DNA of 64,000 bases from Hyphomicrobiales bacterium. Its GTDB lineage: Bacteria; Pseudomonadota; Alphaproteobacteria; Rhizobiales; Rhizobiaceae. Both the position numbers and the translations under genes were made by a program. Numbering within the stretch: the first letter of the stretch is position 1; every line of letters starts with the position of its first letter. The stretch spans positions 124,001 through 188,000 of the forward strand of contig UBWZ01000013.1 in assembly GCA_900469345.1 (NCBI GenBank). The letters are read 5' to 3'. The notes under the pieces are model-generated. The model was not told the origin of the DNA. It saw nothing but the letters and a program-made list of their open reading frames with translations, and searched no databases. Shown one piece after another: positions 23,639-32,075 of the stretch.

Positions 23639-24834
23639 CAGTTCAATCCAAAGTTTGGATGGCTCAGGGCACGTTCGATGCCCCTCAGTTCGGCCAGGCC
23701 TTTCAGCCGGCCGATGGCAGGATAGCCGGGCTGGGCACCGCGTGCGAGGTCGTCGAGGATTTCCTGCCCGTGGTCCGGACGCATGGGAATGCGATAATCG
23801 CTGCGTCCAGCCTTCTTGCGCCGCTGCTCTTCCTTGAGCAAGGCCGCGATCACAGCCACCATGTCCGTGCCTCCTTCCAGGTGCTCGTCCTCGAAGAAGG
23901 AGCAGGGCAGGCTGTCCGTATCGCGGGTCACATTGCGCAGGTGGACGAAATGGATGCGGGAGGCAAAGCGTTCGGCGATAGCGGGCAGGTCGTTGTCGCC
24001 CCGGGCGCCGAGCGAGCCGGTGCAGAGCGTGACGCCGTTGTTCCGGCTATCCACCGCTTCGAGCATGTGCGCGTAGTCGTCCGCTGTGGAGAGGATGCGC
24101 GGCAGGCCGAGCAGCGGCCATGGCGGGTCGTCCGGGTGAGCGCAGATGTTGATGCCGACCTCATCCGCCACGGGGACGACCTGCGACAGGAAGTCCACCA
24201 GGTTGGCTTGCAGCCTGCTGGCATCGATGCCGCGGTAGGTGCGCAGCTTTTCGAGCAGCTGATCCAACGAATACCCGTCTGCAGAGCCGGGTAGGCCAGC
24301 CCCGATATTGCGTCCGAGCGATGCGATCTTCGTGTCCGCCATGTCGGAGAAAGCGCGCCGTGCTGCTTGCACCATCTGTTCGGGGTAATCGGCCGAGGCG
24401 CCCGGCCTCTTGAGAATGTGGATGTCGAAGGCGACGAAATCGGTCAGGTCGAACCGCATGGCACGGGCGCCATGCCTTGTTTCCCAGCGCAGATCGGTCC
24501 GGGTCCAGTCGAGGATCGGCATGAAATTGTAGCAGACGGTGCGGATGCCTGTTTGCGACAGCCTGCGCAGCGTTTCCTGCCAGGCGCTGACATGGGCGCG
24601 CCAGTCTCCCGTCTGCGTCTTGATATCCTCGGAGACAGGCACGCTTTCCACCACGTCCCAGACAAGGCCACCGGCCTGGATCTCCGCGTGCCGCCGCTGG
24701 ATTTCCTCGATCGGCCAGACGAGGCCGGTCGGAATATGGTGGAGGGCACTGACGATCCCTTCCGCTCCGGCCTGGGCCGCATCGCGGACCGTGACCTTGT
24801 CGAGTGGCCCAAACCACCGCCACGTATGTTTCAT
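23638..24834 (-). CDS. uxuA: Mannonate dehydratase
   Basis: The 398-residue length matches E. coli UxuA (394). Recognisable segments include MKHTWRWFGPLDKVTVRDAAQAG at the start, GIVSALHHIPTGLVW, TVCYNFMPILDWTRTDL, NICAHPDDPPWPLLGLPRI, TLCTGSLGARGDND, IHFVHLRNV and YRIPMRPDHGQEILDD. The His, Cys and Asp residues in these pieces bind the divalent metal. It converts D-mannonate to 2-keto-3-deoxygluconate. The frame is open far upstream, but ATG 24834 gives an ATGA overlap with the dehydrogenase gene and the family N-terminus. No KDG kinase or aldolase lies in the window, so the pathway must finish elsewhere. Confidence 0.96.
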   Translation of the reverse strand: MKHTWRWFGPLDKVTVRDAAQAGAEGIVSALHHIPTGLVWPIEEIQRRHAEIQAGGLVWDVVESVPVSEDIKTQTGDWRAHVSAWQETLRRLSQTGIRTVCYNFMPILDWTRTDLRWETRHGARAMRFDLTDFVAFDIHILKRPGASADYPEQMVQAARRAFSDMADTKIASLGRNIGAGLPGSADGYSLDQLLEKLRTYRGIDASRLQANLVDFLSQVVPVADEVGINICAHPDDPPWPLLGLPRILSTADDYAHMLEAVDSRNNGVTLCTGSLGARGDNDLPAIAERFASRIHFVHLRNVTRDTDSLPCSFFEDEHLEGGTDMVAVIAALLKEEQRRKKAGRSDYRIPMRPDHGQEILDDLARGAQPGYPAIGRLKGLAELRGIERALSHPNFGLN

Positions 24835-25901
24835 GCGACTACTCCAAATGGGGATGCTTCGGTGCCGAGATCGATCTGCACCTTGCAGGCCTGGGTGCGA
24901 TCGCCTGCCTGCTCGAAGGACTGCACGGCCTGTTCCAAGGGAAACGTATGCGAGATGATCGGACGGACATCGATGGTGCGGCTGGAGATCAGATCCACGG
25001 CCTGGCCGAATTCCCGGTCGAAACGCTGTGATCCGCGCCAGGTGATCTCCTTGCCGACCAGCGAGTTGAGCGGGATGGTGACGTCGCCCGTCACGCCGAC
25101 CTGGACAATCGTGCCGCGCGGCTTGACGGTCGCAAAGGCCGATCGGAGGGCAGGGGCGGCTGCAGAGCAATCGAACGCAATGTCGAAGTAGCCCTTGTTC
25201 GCTTCATATCGTGCAAGGGCCTGAGCGTCCTGCGCCACGTTGATCACCGATGTGGCACCCATTGCCGGCGCGCGCTCGAGCGCCGCGTCGGCAAGATCGG
25301 TGGCAACGATCTCTGTCGCACCTGCCGCCCGTGTCGCCGCCATGACAAGCAGCCCGATCGGACCGGCACCGGTGACAAGAACCTTGGCGCCGGACAACGG
25401 CCCGGCCTGCGCCACCGCATGCAGGCAGACCGCAAGCGGTTCGGCACAGGCAGCTTCCGCCGCCGATATGCCCTCCGAAACGGCGAAGCATTGCTTGGCC
25501 GGCACGACGAGCAGGTTGCGGAACATGCCCTGTTCATGGGGAAGCCGCATGGCGCTGCCCATGAAGCGCATGTCGAGGCAATGGATCGGCTGCCCCTTGG
25601 CGCATTGCGCGCAGGTGCCGCAAGGCTGCGACGGGTTGACAGCGACAAGCGCGCCGAGCGGCGGAAAGCTCACACCTTCGCCATGCGCCGCGACAAAGCC
25701 CGAGGCCTCATGGCCGCAGATGATGGGTTCACGGACCCGCACGGGCCCAAACCCGCCATCCTGATAGTAGTGCAGGTCGGAGCCGCAGATGCCGCCAACC
25801 GCCATGCGCAGGGCGACTTCCCCGTGGCCGGGCACCGCAGCCTCGCCGGTTTCGATCCTGATGTCCTGCTGACCGTGCAGGCGGACGATCCTTGTCTTCA
25901 T
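24831..25901 (-). CDS. Zinc-dependent dehydrogenase, IdnD/sorbitol dehydrogenase-like
   Basis: This 356-residue MDR enzyme has GGICGSDLHYYQDGGFGPVRVREPIICGHE, close to the RGGICGSDLHYYQEG form of L-idonate 5-dehydrogenase. Cysteines PCGTCAQCAKGQPIHC bind the structural zinc, and VLVTGAGPIGLLVMAAT binds NAD(P). Coupling to uxuA through an ATGA overlap suggests its product enters the fructuronate-mannonate route. Oxidising L-gulonate at C5 to D-fructuronate would fit better than making 5-keto-gluconate. L-idonate remains the closest family match. The start ATG at 25901 follows the DctM gene on the same strand. Confidence 0.85.
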   Translation of the reverse strand: MKTRIVRLHGQQDIRIETGEAAVPGHGEVALRMAVGGICGSDLHYYQDGGFGPVRVREPIICGHEASGFVAAHGEGVSFPPLGALVAVNPSQPCGTCAQCAKGQPIHCLDMRFMGSAMRLPHEQGMFRNLLVVPAKQCFAVSEGISAAEAACAEPLAVCLHAVAQAGPLSGAKVLVTGAGPIGLLVMAATRAAGATEIVATDLADAALERAPAMGATSVINVAQDAQALARYEANKGYFDIAFDCSAAAPALRSAFATVKPRGTIVQVGVTGDVTIPLNSLVGKEITWRGSQRFDREFGQAVDLISSRTIDVRPIISHTFPLEQAVQSFEQAGDRTQACKVQIDLGTEASPFGVVA

Positions 25902-25958
25902 GCTTGTGTCTCGGATGGCTCAAGGGAGCCCGCGCCGTGTCGGCGCGGGCCGATGGTG

Positions 25959-27365
25959 TCAGCGGATCAGGCCCATCTCGGTCGGCAGCCACAGGGTGAT
26001 GGCCGGCACGAAGGTGATCAGGATCAGCGCGATAAAGAGTGGCACGAGCCAGGGCAAGATGGCGATCGTGGTTCGCTCCACCGATAGCTTGGCGACGCGC
26101 GACAGCACGAACAGGACCATGCCGAGCGGCGGATGCAGCAGTCCGATCATCAGGTTCAGGGTCATGATCAGGCCGAAATGCACCGGGTCGACATGGAACT
26201 GGAGTGCAAGCGGCAAAAGGATCGGCACGAGGATGGTAATCGCGGCAATCGTATCGAGGAAGCAGCCGACGAACAGCATCAGTATGTTCACCAGGATCAG
26301 GAACACCCATTTGCTGTCGGTGATCGACAGGATCGCTCCCGACAGCAGCTGCGCGGTCTGGCTGACCGTCAGCAGCCATGCAAACACGGAGGCAGCCGAG
26401 ACGATGAACAGGACCGAGGCGGTGGTCTCGATCGTGTCGAAGGTCGCCTTGGCGAGCGTCTTCATCGTCATCGTCCGGTAGCGCACGAGGCCGAGGAAGA
26501 GGGACCAGAGGACGGCGGCGACGGCCGCTTCGGTTGGCGTGAACCACCCCATCGTCATGCCGCCGATCAGGATGACCGGGGTCATCAGGGCCATGACGGC
26601 CGAGAAGTTGAAGTACCAGTCGCAGACGAGCAGCACCGCCAGCGCGATCATCAACGCAACGTTGAGCGACAGTCCAAACAGGGTCAGCAGATAGACCCCG
26701 AGCGGCACCATCATCACGACGATGACCTCAAGCGATGCACCAAGGATCATCTTGAGGCTGAACGGCGTGTCCGAACCCCACTTTTTGACCCAGGCGAACA
26801 CGGCGACAGTGATCATCATTAGCAGCGTCATCACCACGCCGGGCAGGATGCCGGCCATGAACAGCGCGCCGATCGAGACGTTTGCCATCATGCCGTAGAT
26901 GACGAAGGGCAACGATGGCGGAAAGATGGGACCAAGCGTCGCGGAGGCGGCGGTGACGCCGACCGCGGCCTCGACCGGGTAGCCATGGTCCTTCATCGCC
27001 TTGATCTCGATGGTGCCGATGCCGGCCGCATCGGCGAGAGCCGTGCCGGACATGCCCGAAAAAACGACCGATCCGATGATGTTGACCTGCGCAAGGCCGC
27101 CCTTCATCCACCCGACAAGCGCGACCGCGAAGGAATAGATGCGTCCGGTGACGCCAGCGATGTTCATGAGATTGCCGGCCAGAATGAAGAACGGCACGGC
27201 GAGCAGCGGGAAGCTCTCGACACCGGCAATCATCCGCTGGGCGACGATGATGTCCGGCGCGACGTCATAGAAGACGATGTAGAGGACGGAGGAGACGGCC
27301 ATGGAGATGGCAACGGGCAGCCCGATGATCATCAGGGCGAGAAAGGAGCCGATCAGAAGCAGCAT
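25959..27365 (-). CDS. dctM: TRAP transporter large permease (DctM)
   Basis: This 468-residue protein has around 12 to 13 membrane segments. It has the N-terminal FLALMIIGLPVAISMAVSSVLYI and conserved pieces LLAVPFFILAGNLMN, VVFSGMSGTALADAAGIGTIEIKAM, ATLGPIFPPSLPFVIYGMMANVSIGALFMAGILPG and PVILIGGMTMGWFTPTEAAVAA (shown as separate loops). These are standard for DctM subunits, which drive sodium-coupled uptake. A longer central region than usual (VVMMVPLGVYLLTLF...) is noted. It sits three bases after DctQ. Its likely substrate is a hexonate or hexuronate, judged from the uxuAB neighbours. Confidence 0.95.
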   Translation of the reverse strand: MLLLIGSFLALMIIGLPVAISMAVSSVLYIVFYDVAPDIIVAQRMIAGVESFPLLAVPFFILAGNLMNIAGVTGRIYSFAVALVGWMKGGLAQVNIIGSVVFSGMSGTALADAAGIGTIEIKAMKDHGYPVEAAVGVTAASATLGPIFPPSLPFVIYGMMANVSIGALFMAGILPGVVMTLLMMITVAVFAWVKKWGSDTPFSLKMILGASLEVIVVMMVPLGVYLLTLFGLSLNVALMIALAVLLVCDWYFNFSAVMALMTPVILIGGMTMGWFTPTEAAVAAVLWSLFLGLVRYRTMTMKTLAKATFDTIETTASVLFIVSAASVFAWLLTVSQTAQLLSGAILSITDSKWVFLILVNILMLFVGCFLDTIAAITILVPILLPLALQFHVDPVHFGLIMTLNLMIGLLHPPLGMVLFVLSRVAKLSVERTTIAILPWLVPLFIALILITFVPAITLWLPTEMGLIR

Positions 27366-27368
27366 GGT

Positions 27369-27947
27369 TCAGTCCTCCGCCGTCTGGAATTCTTCGGGGC
27401 GTTCCAGGACCGAGTAGCCGCGGCGCAGGTTGGCGACGAAGACCTGGATGGAACGCAGCAACATGAGGACGAAGGCTGCAAGCACCGAATAGAAGACGAT
27501 GTTGCGCGGCAGGTCGACGGTCACCATCTGCTCGTCGGAAACGATTTCCATGTAGCGCCACATCAGCCAGGAGCCGTAGGCGAAGAAGGCGATCCGCACG
27601 AGGTCCACGATCGTCGCCATGATGCGCGTCACGCGGGCCGGCAGGTAGTGATAGAGCACGTCGACCTGGATATGGCGGGACGTGCGAACGCACATGACGG
27701 CGCCGAGGAAGACGACCCCGATCAGGCAGTTGACGGCAATTTCCTCGGTCCAGGCATAGCTGTCGTTGAGGACGTAACGGGTGAAGAACTGCAGGAAGAC
27801 GCAGCCCGTCATAACCCAGAACAGCGCGAGGGTGATCCAGTCCTCGACGGCATAGGCCGTCAGGTCGACGTCGGCCGGTGCTTCCTCGAACGTATGAGCC
27901 AGTTCTTCCGGTGTCACCGGCGTATGAATTTCCTGCGTATGAGACAT
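27369..27947 (-). CDS. dctQ: TRAP transporter small permease (DctQ)
   Basis: The protein has 192 residues with four membrane segments (ITLALFWVMTGCVFLQFFTRYV, AVNCLIGVVFLGAVM, IMATIVDLVRIAFFAYGSWLMW and IVFYSVLAAFVLMLLRSIQVF). The motif RYVLNDSYAWTEEIA is the DctQ signature. An acidic, proline-containing N-terminal extension of about 45 residues precedes the first segment. ATG 27947 is chosen; an upstream in-frame start at 27983 would add a charged leader within the hairpin and is unlikely. It pairs with DctM and receives substrate from DctP. Confidence 0.92.
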   Translation of the reverse strand: MSHTQEIHTPVTPEELAHTFEEAPADVDLTAYAVEDWITLALFWVMTGCVFLQFFTRYVLNDSYAWTEEIAVNCLIGVVFLGAVMCVRTSRHIQVDVLYHYLPARVTRIMATIVDLVRIAFFAYGSWLMWRYMEIVSDEQMVTVDLPRNIVFYSVLAAFVLMLLRSIQVFVANLRRGYSVLERPEEFQTAED

Positions 27948-27973
27948 GAGCGTTTCCAACTGGAGTGAAGGGC

Positions 27974-27995
27974 GGCGCGGCATCGAAGCCGCGCC
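27974..27995 (-). terminator. Intercistronic hairpin between dctP and dctQ
   Basis: A perfect 8-base-pair stem GGCGCGGC / GCCGCGCC with a 6-base ATCGAA loop lies 10 bases beyond the dctP stop. No U-run follows. It probably protects dctP mRNA or partly attenuates expression of the permease genes. Confidence 0.6.
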
Positions 27996-28004
27996 GGCGG
28001 CGTT

Positions 28005-28979
28005 TCACTTGATCGCGCGAATGGCTTCCCAGTCGGCCTTGTTGTAGCCGAAGTCCTCGAAGGCGACCTTGTCCAGAACGGTCTTTTCAAAATCGGCCTT
28101 GTCGACGTCCACGACGTTGATGCCGCGCTTCTTGAAATCCTCGACCAGTGCCTTTTCACGCTCTTCGATGATTTTCGTGGTGCGTGCGGCGGCTTCCTGC
28201 ATGACTTCCGTGAAGATCTTGCGGTCCGCTTCCGAAAGGCTCGCCCAGCGGCTCTTGGAAATGATCGTGTTGAGATGATCGACGATGTGGCCGGTCAGAA
28301 CGATGTTCTTCTGGACCTCGTAGAACTTCTTGGCCTCGATCGTGGTCAGCGGGTTCTCCTGCGCATCGACCGTGCCGTTCTGCAGGGCGAGATAGACTTC
28401 GGCAAAGGCGATCGGCGTCGTGTTGGCGCCGCATGCGCGGGGCATGGCGAGGTAGGCGGGCACGTCCGGCACGCGCATCTTCAGGCCCGCCATGTCCGCG
28501 CACTTGGTGATCGGCTTGTTCGACGTGGTCTGGCGTGTCCCGTAGTAGCTGACGGCGGTGATGATATTGCCGGTCTTGTCCTCGTAGCCCTTGGCCAGCC
28601 GCTTGAACACGTCGGTCTTGGTGTAGGCGATCAGGTGCTCCGGATTGCGGAAGATGTAGGGGAAATAGGTGACGCCGATCGGCTTGTAGTCGCGGGCAGC
28701 AAAGCTTGAGCCGGAGATGATGATGTCGACCGTGCCGAGCTTGAGGCCCTGGTTGATATCCGCTTCCTTGCCGAGCTGGGACGCCGGATAGACGTCGATC
28801 TTGTAGCGGCCCTCGGTACGCTTGGCGATTTCCTGCGCCGCCCAGACGGATTCCGTGTGGAACGGCTCCGATGTTTCATAGACGTGGGCCCATTTAAGGG
28901 TCGTCTCGGCGTGAGCACTGAGCGCAGACGCGAGCGTCACTGCCGCAGCGCCCAAAAGCATTTTCAGTTTGAATGTCAT
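28005..28979 (-). CDS. dctP: TRAP transporter solute-binding protein (DctP)
   Basis: The protein has 324 residues. The signal peptide is MTFKLKMLLGAAAVTLASAL ending SAHA-E. The mature protein shows the DctP pattern: TTLKWAHVYETSEPFH, DVYPASQLGKEADINQGLKLGTVDI, then MRVPDVPAYLAMPRACGANTTPIAFAEVYLALQNGTVDAQENPLTTI (in segments), which carries the arginine that holds the substrate carboxylate. A carboxylated sugar (hexonate or hexuronate) is thus the expected ligand, consistent with uxuAB downstream. GGGAGG six bases before ATG 28979 fixes the start. Confidence 0.95.
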   Translation of the reverse strand: MTFKLKMLLGAAAVTLASALSAHAETTLKWAHVYETSEPFHTESVWAAQEIAKRTEGRYKIDVYPASQLGKEADINQGLKLGTVDIIISGSSFAARDYKPIGVTYFPYIFRNPEHLIAYTKTDVFKRLAKGYEDKTGNIITAVSYYGTRQTTSNKPITKCADMAGLKMRVPDVPAYLAMPRACGANTTPIAFAEVYLALQNGTVDAQENPLTTIEAKKFYEVQKNIVLTGHIVDHLNTIISKSRWASLSEADRKIFTEVMQEAAARTTKIIEEREKALVEDFKKRGINVVDVDKADFEKTVLDKVAFEDFGYNKADWEAIRAIK

Positions 28980-28997
28980 GTAGTCCTCCCAAGACCG

Positions 28998-29017
28998 TGT
29001 CAGGTTGTTCAAGAACC
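28998..29017. promoter_or_regulatory. Candidate operator upstream of dctP
   Basis: The 11-mer TGTCAGGTTGT (28998-29008) is repeated exactly upstream of the gntR gene at 29789-29799. Here it overlaps a near-palindrome GGTTGTT-C-AAGAACC (29003-29017). It lies 19 to 38 bases upstream of the dctP start, so a bound regulator could block transcription. Confidence 0.5.
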
Positions 29018-29038
29018 GCGCATCCCTCTGACGGGCGG

Positions 29039-29752
29039 TCAGTCTTCTCTCGCCGGCTCCTCCCCGAAGCTTTCAGAGAATCTCTTTTGCGACAGCGTCA
29101 GGTGCCGCCGCATGGCTTCGCGCGCGGCGGCCGGATCCTTCGCTGCGATCGCGTCGCGGATTGCCCGGTGTTCGGCGAGTGCGTGTCCCCAACTGCCGAC
29201 GCTCTCGAAATGGCTGGCCAGCTTTTCGAAGTAGGGCGACATGCGGCTGTCGTAGATGAAGCCGGTAAACCTGTTGAGCGCGCCGTTGCCGATAATGTCG
29301 GTGATGGCTGTGTGAAAGCCGCGGTCGGATGCCAGCGCCCGTGCCGGAACGTCCAGCCCCTCTTCCATCTGGCGCAGCATCGCGTCCAGCTTTGCTATTC
29401 CCTCGGGCGTGGCGCAGCGTGCGGCTTCTTCGGCGATCGCGCCTTCGACGATGCACCGCGCCTGCAGGATTTCGAACGGTCCCTCGCTGTCGTCGTCCGG
29501 CAGGACGGGGATCGCTGGATGGGTATTGCCGCTGATGTAGACGCCCGAGCCCATGCGGATCTGCACGCGGCCCTCGACCTCAAGCACGATCAGCGCCTCC
29601 CGCACCGTTGGCCGCGAGACGCCAAAACGTTCCGCAAGCTCGCGCTCGGCTGGCAGGCGTTCTCCTGCCGGAAGCTCACCGCAATCGATAAGCGCGCGGA
29701 TCTGTTCCGCGACCTGCCTGTAGAGGCGGCGCGGCTCCAGGGCCATAAACAT
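29039..29752 (-). CDS. FadR-type GntR regulator of the TRAP/uxuAB operon
   Basis: The protein has 237 residues. The winged helix is RLYRQVAEQIRALIDCGELPAGERLPAERELAERFGVSRPTVREALIVLEVEG (in parts) with wing RMGSGVYISG. The FCD domain has metal-site residues in DRGFHTAITDIIGN and HALAEHRAIRDAI. The RMGSGxY wing and domain layout resemble the fucose-operon regulator in this window and the UxuR/ExuR/LgoR group. GGGAGG seven bases before ATG 29752 supports the start. It is directly upstream of dctP on the same strand. A shared 11-base motif before both genes suggests autoregulation and control of the operon by a hexuronate or hexonate. Confidence 0.93.
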   Translation of the reverse strand: MFMALEPRRLYRQVAEQIRALIDCGELPAGERLPAERELAERFGVSRPTVREALIVLEVEGRVQIRMGSGVYISGNTHPAIPVLPDDDSEGPFEILQARCIVEGAIAEEAARCATPEGIAKLDAMLRQMEEGLDVPARALASDRGFHTAITDIIGNGALNRFTGFIYDSRMSPYFEKLASHFESVGSWGHALAEHRAIRDAIAAKDPAAAREAMRRHLTLSQKRFSESFGEEPARED

Positions 29753-29788
29753 GGTGTCCTCCCAACGCCAACTCCCCTCGGCGTGTCT

Positions 29789-29807
29789 TGTCAGGTTGTC
29801 TTACCAA
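29789..29807. promoter_or_regulatory. Candidate autoregulatory operator upstream of gntR
   Basis: The 11-mer TGTCAGGTTGT shared with the dctP leader lies at 29789-29799. It runs into TTGTCTTACCAA (29796-29807), an imperfect TTGGT-type GntR palindrome. The site is 37 to 55 bases upstream of the regulator start. Confidence 0.5.
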
Positions 29808-29860
29808 TTATCATCCGTCAAGAGCGTTAGTCTGCTTTTCGACTCAATCTGCGGTTCGGC

Positions 29861-30940
29861 CTAAATGTCTGAGCCGGTGCCCGGCAAAGGCACGTGGTAT
29901 CGTTCGGCAAGGATTTCGAAGGACTGGAGCGTCGCCGGGTCAAGCGTCACGCCCAGCGTCTCGCGCTCTGACGCGGTCCGCCACTCCCGGTCGCCCGGCG
30001 CCATGACGGCGCTGCCGTCGCGGACCGGCGAGTTCCGCAGTTCGGACAGATAGCGATGCATGCCGTCATTGAAGGTGGCGCGGTCACCGAACGCCTCCGG
30101 CAGCAGGGCGAGCACGAAGGCGCCGAGTTGTCTTGGCTGGGTGAAGTCTGGCCCCATCATCGGAGCGAGGTCGAAGCTCAGCCGCATCCCGGTCACGACG
30201 GCGCTGAGAATTTCGACCAATCCCGCAAGGCCGGCGCCCTTGAAACCGAAGTCGGCGCCGAGTGGAGCGAGCATCTCCGCCTGCTGCGGGTTGGTGGTGT
30301 CCAGTCCCTGAGCGTCGGAGGCCGTTGCCTCGGGGAGGGGTACGCCAAGGCTCCGGTACAGCATGACCCGGTTGAAGGGGATGGCGCTCGTCGCCATGTC
30401 GAGCAGCCAGGGGTCCTGTCCGGCGACCGGGACAGCCACGGCGATCGGGTTGGTGCCGTGGAAACGGGATGCGCCGCCATGCAGGCGCACGAAGCTGTCG
30501 GAATTGCAAAAGGCAAAGCCGATCAGTCCTTGGCGGGCCGCTTCCAGTGCATAGGCGCCGGCCGGGCCGAAATGCGAACTGTTGCGGATGGCAACGGCCG
30601 CGACGCCGAGCTGCCGCGCGATGGCAACCGCCCGATCCATTGCCGCGTAGGTCGCCAGCGCTCCATGGGCGTGATCGGCATCGATCGTTTCGGCTGCTCC
30701 GAACCCGGCGACAGTCTTGAGCTGGGGTGTCCGGTTGATGCGACCCCCGACCAGGGCCTCCACGTAGTGGCCCAGCAGACGAATGCCGTGGCTGTCGACC
30801 CCAAACCGCGTGCCATGCATCATGGCGCGGGAGGCTGCGGACGCGGTTGGCTCGTCAGCGCCGCAGGCCGCGAGCACCCGGTGGCAGAATTGCTCGAGGG
30901 CATTCAGCGGATATTTCTTGTCGACGGCAGTCGCGTGCAC
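29861..30940 (-). CDS. Ldh2/malate-lactate dehydrogenase family oxidoreductase
   Basis: This 359-residue protein belongs to the NAD(P)-dependent malate/L-sulfolactate/ureidoglycolate/diketogulonate reductase family, unrelated to classic LDH. Markers are TRFGVDSHGIRLLGHYV with the catalytic His, VAIRNSSHFGPAGAYALEAARQGLIG, FCNSDSFVRLHGG and TNPIAVAVPV. The start GTG 30940 has GAGGAG six bases upstream; ATG codons at 31000 and 30982 would intrude on the divergent regulator. It is transcribed away from a sugar-acid dehydratase/aldolase pair, so it may oxidise the sugar acid or reduce a keto acid in that pathway. Substrate unknown. Confidence 0.88.
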   Translation of the reverse strand: MHATAVDKKYPLNALEQFCHRVLAACGADEPTASAASRAMMHGTRFGVDSHGIRLLGHYVEALVGGRINRTPQLKTVAGFGAAETIDADHAHGALATYAAMDRAVAIARQLGVAAVAIRNSSHFGPAGAYALEAARQGLIGFAFCNSDSFVRLHGGASRFHGTNPIAVAVPVAGQDPWLLDMATSAIPFNRVMLYRSLGVPLPEATASDAQGLDTTNPQQAEMLAPLGADFGFKGAGLAGLVEILSAVVTGMRLSFDLAPMMGPDFTQPRQLGAFVLALLPEAFGDRATFNDGMHRYLSELRNSPVRDGSAVMAPGDREWRTASERETLGVTLDPATLQSFEILAERYHVPLPGTGSDI

Positions 30941-31039
30941 TGGCGGCTCCTCGTTACAATGCTTTCTGTACACACTAGACATTTTTGGCGTTGGGTGCAA
31001 TCACTGAACCCGACAACGGCGAAATGGGGCGGAAATTCG

Positions 31040-32050
31040 GTGGCGAGTCTTGCGCGAAAGCTGTACCAGCGCGCCTTCGAGATCCTCGGCGATGAGATCA
31101 TAGCCGGCGAGCTTGCGCCCGCGGAGCGACTGACCGAAACCGGCGTGGCCGCGAGGTTCGGCATCAGCAGGGCGCCGGCGCGACAGGCGCTCGGTGAGCT
31201 GGAGAGGTCCGGCCTGATCGCAAGGGTTGGTGCGCGCGGCTATGAGGTGGCAGGCACGGCAGCAGGGCAGGAGGTTCGGCTGCGGCAGGCTGGTGCGCCT
31301 GCGCAAGCCAGGGCGTGGCCCGCCCGGCAGAAGATCCATTTTTTGCCCAGCTGGGAGTTGATCTACCGGGAAGTCGAGATGGAAATCGTCTCGCGCACCT
31401 CCCTGGCCAGCTGGCGGATCAACGAAGCGGCGCTGGCGAAGTCCTACGGTGTCAGCCGCACGGTTGCGCGCGACGTCATGGCGAGGCTCCAGCAAAGAGG
31501 CATCGTGCGCAAAGACGATAGCGGCCGCTGGTATGCGCCGGGGCTTACCGAACGACACATCGACGAGCTTTACGAGCTTCGCTGGGTCCTGGAACCGCTG
31601 GCTCTCGAAAAGGCATATCCCAACCTTCCCGCCGATCTGCTGCCGCGGCTGCGCGCCAATGTGGACGCCGCCAACACCGCTGTCATCGATGTCGATTCTC
31701 AGGTGTTGGATGCGCTGGAGCAGGAGCTGCATGTGGAGCTGCTGCGGTACTGCGGCAATGAGGCGTTGATGCAGGCCATCAGCCTGCCACAGGCCCTCTT
31801 GGTGGCGCATCACTTCCTCTATCACGCGGCGGCCCATCTGTTCGACACCGAACCGTTCCTGCCGGAGCATATGGCGGTGATCGAGCGCCTCTCTGCCGGT
31901 CACATCAACGAAGCCCGTGAGGCGCTTGTGCGCCATCTCCAGATTTCTCGCGAGCGCGCCATGCTGCGCATCCACGCGGTGGCACAAACCATCTCGCCAC
32001 GCGACCTTGCCTATCTCGAGCGCCTGTCAGCGCCGAAATCTCGACCGTAG
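31040..32050 (+). CDS. GntR-family regulator with two winged-helix domains and an FCD domain
   Basis: The protein has 336 residues. The first winged helix is [54 protein letters not shown] (in parts). After an Ala/Arg/Gln-rich linker there is a second, [50 protein letters not shown] (in parts) with wing [10 protein letters not shown]. The FCD-like domain starts at [19 protein letters not shown]. The layout matches the regulator at 21245, another unusual double-headed GntR. The frame is open nearly 1 kb upstream, but that part is antisense to the Ldh2 gene. GTG 31040 precedes the first helix and is a reasonable start. It is the first gene of the dehydratase operon. Confidence 0.85.
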   Translation: MASLARKLYQRAFEILGDEIIAGELAPAERLTETGVAARFGISRAPARQALGELERSGLIARVGARGYEVAGTAAGQEVRLRQAGAPAQARAWPARQKIHFLPSWELIYREVEMEIVSRTSLASWRINEAALAKSYGVSRTVARDVMARLQQRGIVRKDDSGRWYAPGLTERHIDELYELRWVLEPLALEKAYPNLPADLLPRLRANVDAANTAVIDVDSQVLDALEQELHVELLRYCGNEALMQAISLPQALLVAHHFLYHAAAHLFDTEPFLPEHMAVIERLSAGHINEAREALVRHLQISRERAMLRIHAVAQTISPRDLAYLERLSAPKSRP

Positions 32051-32075
32051 AACGCATGAGGGGAGGAGCCCACCT

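Noticed and set aside
30056..31039. Almost 1 kb of open frame continuing upstream of the regulator at 31040
   Set aside because: It is antisense to the Ldh2-family gene, whose motifs are clear; a fusion protein would be implausible and GTG 31040 fits the winged-helix start.
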